The notes beneath the pieces were generated by a model that worked only from the letters and a program-made list of their open reading frames with translations, searched no databases and had not been told where the DNA came from. Positions 40,101-52,100 of a DNA stretch of 64,000 nt are shown here, in pieces; position 1 is the stretch's first letter; each line of letters begins with the position of its first letter. The stretch lies in the NCBI GenBank assembly GCA_017893485.1, contig CM030367.1, forward strand, positions 84,946,853 through 85,010,852, read 5' to 3'. Both the position numbers and the translations under genes were made by a program. This stretch comes from Hemerocallis citrina (Eukaryota > Streptophyta > Magnoliopsida > Asparagales > Asphodelaceae).

Positions 40101-43100
40101 ACAACAAAATGTTACAATCAACCTATAGCCTTGTTGTGAATGTGATTTTATGCGTGGCTATTAGGTCAACTTCCGAAATCAGTCTAAAACGAAATCACTG
40201 TTATGCTAGACTGATTTCAGAGAACCAAGACTTAGAAAGTGAATGCTTTTGAATGCTTTTTCTGGTTAGATCCAAAAGCTTGAGAACTTGAGAAACAAAA
40301 AGCTTGGAAAATAAGTTGTTAGCCTTTTCCAAGTGATTTCTACACTCTATTTATAGAGTTGGAATCACTGAACGTTAAGAAGCAGTTGTACCAACTGTCA
40401 ACCAACGGAATTAAAACTTTTGAATTCGAAAAAATCAAGTTTTGAAATCAGTAAACTGTCGAAACGACTTGAACAGTCGACTGGGTTGCCGTTATGAGTC
40501 GACTGGTCAGAGTTTGAATAAGTTCAGTTAGTTTCGTACTAGAACAGTCGATTGGTGCCTTATGGTGGTCGACTGGTACTTAACAGCGGAGCTTTTTCAA
40601 TCTAGTTTCGATCTTTTTAAGTGAAAAATACTCAATTATTTTAAAGATAATATGTGAGTGTGTGTGACAAGGCTTTTACAGAATTTCTAAGACTCAAAGA
40701 AAATAAAAAAGTTACAATTGTTACAAGACACTTAATACAATAAATTAAAGCATAGGTCTTGTCTTGAGTCTTGAGTCTTGAGATGGAGCTTTTAGCCTTC
40801 GTCATTTTCTTGTAAGCTGGCAACCTTGTAGCTTTCTTTATCAATTAGCTATAAGAGCTTTGTTTGTAGCTTTGCTTGATCAACTTGCTTTAAGAACCTT
40901 GTAAAGCTTGTTAGAACATTTTGCCTTTGTATATCCTATAATATGTAAGAAGTAGAACTTTGCATTGTGTTGTAATCATCAAAATCAAGAATCAACATTC
41001 TCCCCTTTTTTGATGATAACAACACAATAGCTTAAAATAAAGGGAATAAATATTACAAGTGCTCACATGCTCCCCCTATCAAATGTACAACATGCATAGG
41101 TGTGAAAGCATGCATAAGTGAAAAACATGTACAAAGATATGTATCACCACAACATAACACACAAAGCAATATACAAATTGGAGCTTATATTTTCTCCCCC
41201 TTTGTCATCAACAAAAATGGGAAAAATAACCCTCACAAAAAATAATATAGACAAAATGTCATTCATATTAGAAAAAATAAGTCTTAGTTCAAACAATTAC
41301 ATAATAGATAGAAAATGCAACAATAAGTAGGAAAATACATAGAAAAAAATATAAAAATAGTAACTCATCAATCTTCATCATCTTCATCTTGGTCATCATG
41401 AGAGGAAGGAGGAAATTGAGTGGTGAATAGGTGGGTAAGATGAGAAATATGTGACTCAAGAACATCTTGACGATCCATGATATAATTGACAGCATGATAA
41501 ATACTGCGAGGATCATCACAATCTGCTCGAGGACGAGAGGAACTAGAAGCAGAAGACCGACGAGCTGAAGTAGCTAAAGGAACAGGAGGGGAAGTCCTAG
41601 AAGTAGACCTAGGTGGAGAAGAAAAAAGTTTCATGCGTGCTAAACTTGCACGATCAAAAGACTCATAGTGCTTTACTACATTGGTCTCTGCATCGAGATC
41701 GACATCATAAGCACAAAAAACTCGAGTAAGAAGGGCACCAAAAGGAAGAAATGAAGTATGAACCTTATGAAGCCCAGAAAAAACGATACGACCCCAATTT
41801 AGATTAATTTTGCCGAATATTGCATAAACGGCTTGTAATTCCATGGAATACTGAACATAACTCCCTGTTTTGGGAATGATATTGTATGATAGTATTTGTG
41901 CAACAAGTTTTGCAACAGGGGTAATGGACCTATTTGACATAGGGGGTCCATGATTTGGCAAATAGATTCTAGATAAAGTGGTGGCATCATCCATCTCAAT
42001 TTCTCCTAAGTCAAGCCCTTCATCATCTAAACCCAAAATAAGGTTGATTCTTTCGGAGGTGAGTTTCGTCTTATTTTTGACAGAGGTATAGATGAAAATC
42101 TCACTACCACATCCGATTGGACAACCTTCATATTTGTATAAAACAAATAGATGAGTTGAGGGTAGTAGTAGAGTTGATTTTCTAAAGACAAAAACTCATA
42201 AAGACCACAATGTTGAAACAAAGACATGAGATTAAACCTATCAAGATCGAAAAAATTTACAAACCGACCCGAAAAAATCATAATGGAACATATTATGTAC
42301 CATTTTTCAACAAGGTTGAGACTTCTAAGATATTGAATATAGTCCCTAGAAGATGAACCCTCATCTACATGAGATGTTTTTGATCTTTTAGGAGCCATAA
42401 AGTGAAATCCTAAAAGAGATGGAAAAAAGTTCTAATAAGGTATACCGATAAGGAAGTAGCAAAGAGTAAAGAACTTCAATAGATTTTCAATCTGGATTTC
42501 AAATCCTTGAAATCCCCAAGCAGCAGTAGCAGCCGACTTGAACTTTGGTAGAGAGATGGAGTTAGGGTAAAAGTGAAAGAATGAGGGGAAAGAGTTAGGG
42601 TTTTTACTTTGAATGGATGATTGAGATGAAGGTAGGGAGTTTCAAAGGTTCAGATCGGTCAAAGGGTAAAAAAAATTGCCTCAAACGATGTGCCAAAATT
42701 CGATTTTGAAGAAAATCTGAGTCGCGACAGTCGACTAGTATTAGGAGGCAATCGACTTAGTCGAGAGTCAAAATAGAAAATTGAACGTAATATTAGTACC
42801 ACTGGTCAGTTGACTGGGTACTATGCACAGTCGACCGTCCAGAGCATAAAACTCAGACAAAATTTAGAAAAAGAAACTTGATAGCCGATCGAACAATATT
42901 TGTAAGTCGACTTACCAGAAAGAAAAAAATTCAAGAAACATCATGAAAACTACAAATCCCTAGTTCTCTTCTTAAGGTTATAAAGGTGTCTTCTTTAAGG
43001 AGTTTGGTAAAAATGTCAGCTACTTGTTTATCAGTAGAAATAAAGTCTAAAGAAAGAAATGTCTCCCTTTAAAACATGATCACGTAAAAAATGATGTCGA

Positions 43101-46100
43101 ATATCAATATGTTTCGTACGTGAGTGTTAAACCGGATTTTTAGATAAGTTAATGACACTGGTATTATCACACGTTATTGAAGGTTTTTCAAATGAAATAC
43201 CATAGTCTAATAGGGTTTGTTTCATCCACAAAATTTGGGCACAAGCCAAACTTGCAGCGATATATTCAGCTTCTGTAGTAGATAGGGATACTGAATTTTG
43301 CTTCTTACTGCACCAAGAGACTAGTGAATGTCCCAAATAGTGACATGTCCCACTTGTGCTCTTGCGGTCAGTTTTACTACCAGCAAAATCCGCATCACTA
43401 TATGACAAAAGTTGAAAATTATCGGTGCGTGGATAAAATAGACCATAATCAGACGTGTCTTTAATATATCTTAAAATGCGTTTCATAGCTTTTAAGTGAC
43501 TCTTTAGGACTTGACTGATATCTAGCACAGCACACAAACATACACTAAATATAATGTCCGGTCTACTAGCAGTTATATATAAGAGTGAGCCAATCATACC
43601 TCGATAGAGTTTCTGATCGACAGTCTTACCTAATTCATCTTTGTCAAGGGTAGTGGTAGTAGCCATAGGTGTGGTCTTACTACTAGTGCTATCCATGTTA
43701 AACCGTTTGAGTAATTCCTTGGCATATTTTCCTTGATTAATGAATATACCATTATGTGACTACTTAATTTGTAGTCCAAGGAAATAATTGATTTCACCCA
43801 TGTGACTCATCTCAAACTCGTTTTTCCATGGTGTTAGCAAACTCTTGACATAGATTACTATCAGTAGAACCGAAAATTATGTCATCAACATATATTTGTA
43901 TGATTAAAATATCATTCTTAATTCTTCTAATAAACAAAGTAGTATCTACTTTACCTATTTCAAAACCTGTTTCTAAAAGAAAAGTCTTCAATCGACTATA
44001 CCAAGCACGAGGTGCTTGTTTAAGACCGTATAAAGCCTTTTTCAATTTAAAAACGTGGTTTGGGAATTGTTCATGTTCAAAACCTGGTGGTTGTTTAACA
44101 TAAACATCTTCCTTTATAAACCCATTAAGGAATGCACTTTTAACATCCATTTGAAAAAGTGTAAAATTCATAAAACAAGTAAAAGATAATAAGATACAAA
44201 TTGATTCTAATCTAGCAACAGGAGCACATGTTTCATCAAAATCTATGCCTTCTTGATTATATCCTTGAGCAACTAGTCTAGCTTTGTTCCTAACAACTTG
44301 TCCTGATTCATCTAACTTATTCTTGAATACCCATTTAGTACCAATTATAGTATGATCAGGAGGTCGTGGAACTAAATCCCATACATCATTCCTTATGAAT
44401 TGGTTTAACTCATCTTGCATGGCATTCATCCAAAATTCATTCTCACACGCTTCTTGTATATTCTTCGGTTCAAAATCCGACAAGAAAGCTGTGTGATCTA
44501 TCATGTTAACATGTGATCTCGTCTGAATACCATGTGAATTGTCACCAATTATTAAGTCATGAGGATGATCTCTAATTTCAACAAAAGACTTTGGTAAAGT
44601 TGGAGACATCACAACAGGATCAGTCAACTTGACAAGTCCCTCAGTCGACTGATTTACAATAGTCAACTTGACTTCCTTATCGGTCGACTTATCCGCAAGA
44701 CTAGTTTGTTCTAAAGATGTAATTACTTTATTTAAGGGTGATGAATTAGTTCCATCATCTTCAATTAAGGTCGATGAAAACAAAGATTCATCAAATGCAA
44801 CATGCATGGATTCTTCAATAGTCATTGTTGACTTGTTGAAGATTCTATATGCTTTACTTCTATTTGAGTATCCTACAAAGATTCCCTCATTAGATCTAGG
44901 ATCAAATTTATCTAATTATCTTATTGTTCAGAATAAAACACTTACATCCAAATATTTTGAAGTAAGAGACCTTAGGAATTCTTTCAAAAAATAGCTCATA
45001 ACATGTTTTCTTTAGCTTAGGCCTAATCAAAATTCTATTTAAAACATAACAAGCTGTAGCAACAACTTCAGCCCAAAAATACTTAGGTAAATTGCTTTCA
45101 ACAAGCATGGTACGTGCACATTCTTGCAAAGTCCTATTCTTCCTTTTAACCACTCCATTTTGTGGTGAAGCTCTAGGAAATGCAAATGAATGAGATACCA
45201 TTCTTGTTGCAATATTCTGCAAATGTTTTATTTTCAAATTCTCCACCATGATCACTTCTAATAGTGACTATGGTTAGAGACTTTTAATTTTGAATTCGTT
45301 TACAAAAATTAGCAAATTCTTCAAAAGCATCATTCTTATGTTTTAAAAATAAAGTCCAAGTGAATCGTAAAAAATCGTCTACTAAAACAAAGACATACCT
45401 ACTTTTATTTAAAGAAGCAATTCTAGTAGGACCAAATAAATCTATGTGAATTAATTCGAGCGGCCTACTAGTAGAAATTACTTCTTTTGTTTTAAAAGTA
45501 GATTTAATTTGTTTACCTAGTTGACATACATCACATAACTTATCCTTTTTAAAGGATAGTCTTGGCGGCCCTTTAACTAGGTTGTACTTAGACAATTTGG
45601 AGAGATTTTTCATATTCACATGGCCAAAACATCTATGCCAAAGCCAAGAATCGTTATTAGAAGCTACTAAGCAAAAATCATTCGAAAACTCATATTCTTT
45701 CAATCACAATTCATAAATGTTATTTTTCCTAAACCCTTGAAAAATTATATTTTGCATGGTAGAATCATAAATTAAACATGTGTCTTTTTCAAACATGATT
45801 TTATAACCCTTATCACAAAGTTGACTAATACTTAACAGGTTATGCTTAAGTTCACTAACTAATAAGACATCTTCTATAGAGGGGTTAGTGTGCTTACCGA
45901 CCATACCAATTTTTATGACCTTTCCTTTATTGTTGTCACCAAATGTAACTGTTCCTCCATCAATGTTTTGTATGAAAGATAGGAGGTTGGCATGACCAGT
46001 CCTGTGCTTCGAGCATCTGCTGTCAAGTATCCAACGATCTCTCTTAGGTACCTATAAAATATTCAATGTGAATATGGTACCCTCTTCATTGGGTCCAAAA

Positions 46101-49100
46101 AGATTAGTTTGTGGGAAACCAAACCCATGATGAGTTTGATTTTCCACCATAAGCAGAAATGAAATTAGCAGAATTACATACATTAAGCATATATGAATTA
46201 ATATAAGTAATTCTATCTTTCGAACTCAGGTTGACTGGAACCCATACATATTTGTTCTGTCCAGTCGACTTTACCGCACCTTTCAGTCGACTTTTACTAT
46301 CAATCAGTCGACTTGGAGGTAGTATATGTCGACTTATCTGAGGTATTTGTCTCGTTGAATGAGACTCAGTACCTCTGGACAGGCGACTGGTGGATGAGTG
46401 CAGTCGACTTGGCTGAATTTTAAATTTGCCTTTATCATGAAAACTTACAGTTTTAGGCTTTTCAAAGAACTCATAAAGTTTATGCTTAACACTAGAAATA
46501 GATACAAGTTTATTTACACTAGTGTTCTTAGAAGAATGAGATTTGTCAAGCAACTTTTTAAAACCAAGTCCAAACTTTTGACTAGATTTCACTTGATTTT
46601 GAAAAACATCATTTAAATTCTCATTTCCTTTATTAAATTTAGATACGTTCTTGGATATCTCTTCATAATTTTTCTTTAGAAACTCAAGATCCGTATCTAA
46701 ACTAGAAAAACGAGAATTTAAGGATTTTACTTCTTTATCAAGGTTAAGATTCTCTTGAGAAAGTGTTTGATTAACTTTCTCTAAGTTCTTAACTCTAATC
46801 TTTTCTTTTTTAAGTTCTTGAAAAATTTCATTAAAAGCATTAAGTAATTCATTAGAATCATACTCACTACTTGATTTTGTGACGCCATAAAATACACGTT
46901 TGCAACCTCGTTTGTCTCATCAATTTCTTTTTCCGACGAAGAATCGCTGTCATCCCAAGTTGCTTGGTATGCCTTTTTGTTCTTCACGAACTTGTTCTTT
47001 GTGTACTTATCTTTTTGAAGTTTGATGTCTTTCCCTTAGATTTTGCGTTCTCTAGTGGGCAATCCTTCTTCATATGGCCTGTCTTGTTACACCTGAAACA
47101 AGTTGGAGGTTCATTAGATTTCTTAGATTTTGAATTAAACTTATCTTTTCTTAGGAACTTTTTGAACTTTCTCGTGAACATGGCAATCTCTTCCTTATCT
47201 TCTTCTTCATCCTCGGAGTCCGACATGGCTTTAAATGCTAATGTCTTCTTCTTTGATTGTTGTGGTTTGACATCCTTCTTGCGCTATTTAAGTTGTACAT
47301 CATAAGCCATAAGATTTCCCACAAGATTCTCAAGAGGAAGTTGTGTTAAATCATTGGCCTCTTCTATGGCGGTGGTCGTCTTCTCCCATTCGGGGGTTAG
47401 TGCACGAAGTACCTTTCTCACCATCTCGGCTTGAGTGTATGTCTTTCCAAGTGCCATAAGTGAATTTGTAATGTCTGTGAACCTTGTAATCATCTCGGAC
47501 ACATTCTCATTTTCCTTCATGCGGAACATTTCAAACCTGTGAACAAGAACAGATATTTTAGATTCTTTTACTTTGTTTGTTCCTTCATGAGTTACCTCGA
47601 GTGTGTGCCAAATTTGATGTGCGGTTGTTGCATTGGACACACGGTTGAACTCCTCCTTTGTAAGGGCACAAAATAGCGTGTTCATCGCCTTTGCATTGTT
47701 CATTGTTTGGTTCTTCATGTCGTCGTTCCATTGTGCATCTGGAATGGTAGGAGCGGTGTACTCGGTCTCCGTCATGTTCCATATTTCATAGTTGATGGAC
47801 TGAAGGTAGATCTTTATTCTACACTTCCAATAGTTGTAATTGGTTCCATCGAAGAGGGGTGACCTTTGTGTAGATTGGCCTTCATGGTATTGATTTGCAT
47901 TAGAAGTAGTTGCCATTGCACTCAATCAGGCTCTGATACCAAGTGTTGGATCCTGTAGGCAAGGCAAGAAACAGATGTATCCTAGTTTGGTCCTCCCGAC
48001 CTACATCCAGTCCCAAGCAACCCACTTGAGATTTTTCACTATTCTTGAAAAAATTACAAGAATACCCTACGGCGTTAGACAACAACCTTGTCCAAGCCGT
48101 AGTCCTCTCACAACTAGAGAAAGCAACCCACTCTTCCACCAAGAGTGAAAACCTGACTCTACACCCTAGAGTCCTACTCTCCAACCGAGAGGAACCACTC
48201 TCACAACCCAAGAGTGAAGAACAACAACAAAATGTTACAATCAACCTATAACCGTGTTATGAATGTGATTTTATGCGTGGCTATTAGGTTAACTTCCGAA
48301 ATCAATCTAAAATGAAATCACTGTTATGCTAGACTGATTTCGAGAACCAAGACTTAGAAAGTAAATGCTTTTGAATGCTTTTTCTTGTTAGAACCAAAAG
48401 CTTGAGAACTTGAGAAACAAAAGGCTTGGAAAATAAGTTGTTAACCTTTTCCAAGTGATTTCTACACTCTATTTATACAGTTGGAATCACTGGACGTTGA
48501 GAAGCAATTGTACCAACTGTCAACCAACGGAATTAAAACTTCTGAATTCAAAAAAATCAAGTTTTGAAATCAGTAAACTGTCGAAATGACTTGAACAGTC
48601 GACTGGGTTGCCGTTGTGAGTCGACAGGTCAGAGTTTGAATAAGTTCAGTTAGTTTCGTACTAGAACAGTCGACTGGTGCCTTATGGCGGTTGACTGGTA
48701 CTTAACAGCTGAGCTTTTTCAATCTAGTTTCGATCTTTTTAAGTGAAAAACACTCAATTATTTTAAAGATAATGTGTGAGTGTGTGTGACAAGGCTTTTA
48801 CAGAATTTCTAAGACTCAAAGAAAATAAAAAGTTACAATTGTTACAAGACACTTAATACAATAAATTGAAGTATAGGTCTTGTCTTGAGTCTTGAGTCTT
48901 GAGATGGAGCTTTTAGCCTTCGTCATTTTCTTGTAAGCTGGCAACCTTGTAGCTTTCTTGATCAGTTAGCAATAAGAGCTTTGTTTGTAGCTTTGCTTGA
49001 TCAACTTGCTTTATGAACCTTGTAAAGCTTGTTAGAACATTTTGCCTTTGTATATCCTGTAATATGTAAGAAGTAGAACAACAACTTTGCATTGTGTTGT

Positions 49101-52100
49101 AATCATCAAAATCAAGAATCAACAACATGTTCATATTGGTTGGTAAGTGGGTATATAAACATTACTTCTGCACACCATATTGGTGATGATCATGCAGATT
49201 TTCATGTTCTATCTTCAAAATTTTCTGCAAACCTTAGGTATATTCACTGTACTAATGAGGTGCATTTCATCTCATTATTTTCAGCTAAACTAAATATTAT
49301 GGCAACTTAACAACATTATGTATCAGTGCTTGGATGACTGAAAGTAATGGAAAACCAATAGAGATCATGAGGAGATGGATATTTGTAATCTTCTATAGTT
49401 CTTTGAATAATGTCAAGTTTCGTATTTTATGAAATTGGAGTGGTTCTAATTTAAAATAGTAAATCCTTTTAAATTCAAGGGTTTCTAAGGAAAATATTTG
49501 TGAAATTCATTTTTTTAGAACATTATTATAGCTTATCATTATCTATTTACTGGATATGATTAAGAAATCTATCTGTAACACCCCGAATTCTATTTACATG
49601 TAATTCGTAGCACAACAGGATCTTTTACTTCAAATTCGTACAATTTTACAAGGAAATTAAAACTTTTTATTTACAATAAGTTCTTTACAACAGCGCAGCG
49701 GAAATTAAAAGAATATACAACATAATAGATATACAATTTTAACATTTCAACATGGAGATAATCATCAGCTTTATTTCATCTTTATGTCTTTTGCCAATCC
49801 AAGCCCTGCACTGAAAAACTGTGGGCACGTCAGTTGTATACAACTGACGCAATGCTATTGATATGGCTAAAAATAGGATTAAATCTGGACCATTCAAATC
49901 AGACACGAATCTTAAAGCTTTCAGGGGTAAAATGATAATTTCACTTACAAACAGGTCTGAAATGGGAACTGGGTCTTTCTTCAAAGCCCAATAACCCATA
50001 AACGGATCTGTCCTACTGGGTACGGGTCCCAACCTGCTACAAACCAGTTCAGAAGGATAAAGAAGGATTCCGATTCGTAATTATCCCTAAAAAGTGGTTT
50101 TAACCACTTCTATCCATCCACATCGGGAAGTAGAGATTTGTTCTAATCTCGAAACGGATCCCTAAGGCGACTATAAATACCCCTCCCCCCACCGTAACAA
50201 GGTAATCAAAATATTTCTACATAAAGCTCTGTCATAATCTTCCTGATTACTGACAAGAGCGTCGGAGGGTGCGTCGCCAGGATCCACCCCGGTGTATTGC
50301 ACTTTTTGCAGGTTTGCGGCAGCAGTAAGAAACAAGTCAACACGTTGGTGAAGGTCAACAGGTTTGCCTTACTCGTTTTCTCAAGGATCCACAAATTCAT
50401 CTGTTTGCTCCCACACCAAAGTCAGCAACAACAACTTTAAAACAACGATCCTCACTATACTGTAATATAACGATTCTCTTACTTTAGCAACTACAAACTT
50501 GAATGCATATTAAAGTGTAAAAGAATGACTATCCTAAACATGTCAGTGTATGAAGTGACTTAATGCCTAATGCAGATATTATACTACGATGATACTAATG
50601 CATACTTGTTTGAATTCTATGCATCTCATTCTACATAGGTCCGAGGGCAAGCACCTACGTACTCCACATTAAACTGTTTAATCCCTTGCCATGAATTACT
50701 ACTACGGTGACTAATGTACGGTTTAGATATCCTATGAGTATCTAGTACCACCCCAATAATTCTTGAGTATCATTCTCCCACCCCGAATCGTAACCCCGAT
50801 AATTCTGGAGGCGAATACCCACACCGCGAGTATGACCCCGATAGTTCTTGAGAGTCGTCCTCCCATCGCGAGTGATTTTCGGCCATCATGCCTCACACCT
50901 CGATAATTTTGGAGACGAAACCCACACTGCTCTGTCATCGGTACCTCATCACACAAATTCCCCATGAGCGTCGCCTTAATCCCAGAAATTCTTAAGGAAT
51001 ATCTCCCACCGCGAGCCGCAACCCTGATAATTCAGGAGATAACCTCCCACCGCGCTATCAAGGCCCTCATACTCATGTTTGCCCATACTTCTTCACATCT
51101 CCCCTTAGTGCCTGTCCTTAAGTTATAATTTTATATCATCACAACCTAGAGCTAGCTTACCCTATTGGACTTAAATCAACACGAGAGAAAGTCAGTCCAA
51201 ACTGGCTACTTCTCAAGATATACTTAACCCACACTGGTTAGTTTCTCAAATTTCTTTTATTCACAAATGCCAGTTACTATGGGTCTCGCCTGACCTCTAG
51301 ATTCCAACAATCGTCTCACTTCTGGGACTCGATAGGTTATAAAAAATCCCAACATAAAAATTTCATCGTTTATTCAACAATTCTCTTTATTCACTTTATG
51401 TTTATAAATTCAACTTTTATAACTCATTCAATAACGATTTTCCAAATCAAAATTTCTTATAAACAACTTTTTAGTTAGCCAACCAACTAATCTCATCAAA
51501 GTTCTCTTGATTAATACAACCTTTTCCATTTTTATCTATATTTCATCCAAACTCGTTTCTTTAATTAGATCACTATTTTTAATACCCATCTTCTTTAAAA
51601 AATCATCACTAAAACTTCTTAATTTCCAATTCAAAATTTAGCCTTAATTTCATTATAAACCAACTCTTAATATTTTTAATCTCATACATCCTCTTTATTT
51701 TAATCTTGAATTCAAACTCAACAATTTTATGAAACATGATCTTTTGAATACTGTGGAATAAATCCCAAGTGGTCTATTGATATTCTTGAATATTTATATA
51801 ACTTTTTTTTTCTCGATTTTTAAAACTTAAAAAATACACAACATAATTTAAAAGAATAAATGAAACAAATTTTGAGGGTGGCGGGCTCGAACCAGAGCCA
51901 ACAGCGAGCCAAGTCACCGTTCAACCAGTGAGCCATTTGCGAATTTTGATAAAGAATTTACCGAGTTAATTTTATAGTAAAAATCCATTCTTTGATTTCA
52001 AAAGAAAAAGAAAAAAGAAGCGCCAAAACCCAGGCTCGAATCCGCAACCACAGACCCCCCCCCCCCCCCCCTCCCCTCCCCGGCGCCATGTGGCAGCTCT

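Larger units (their letters stand above)
39828..49124 (-). mobile_element. Ty1/copia retrotransposon, Sirevirus-like, with extra ORF, antisense
   Basis: LTRs of 1,170 and 1,181 bp (39828-40997, 47944-49124) are flanked by a perfect duplication ACATG (39823-39827, 49125-49129). On the minus strand, in order: primer site (initiator tRNA, 47941-47929), gag with zinc knuckle, protease, integrase, RT, RNase H, then a separate ~1-kb ORF region and a polypurine tract. The gag-pol style and the extra downstream ORF fit the Sirevirus (SIRE/Maximus) group. LTRs differ by several substitutions and small indels, and coding regions have stops and frameshifts. The element carries 16 intact GTCGAC cores, mostly phased near 21 bp. 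Confidence 0.95.

Noticed and set aside
4366..48695. CRISPR-like reading of the GTCGAC arrays (short palindromic repeat plus variable 10-base spacer)
   Set aside because: The unit is only 21 bp, arrays have two to four members, they lie in plant retrotransposons including coding frames, and there are no cas genes. Binding-site phasing explains them better.
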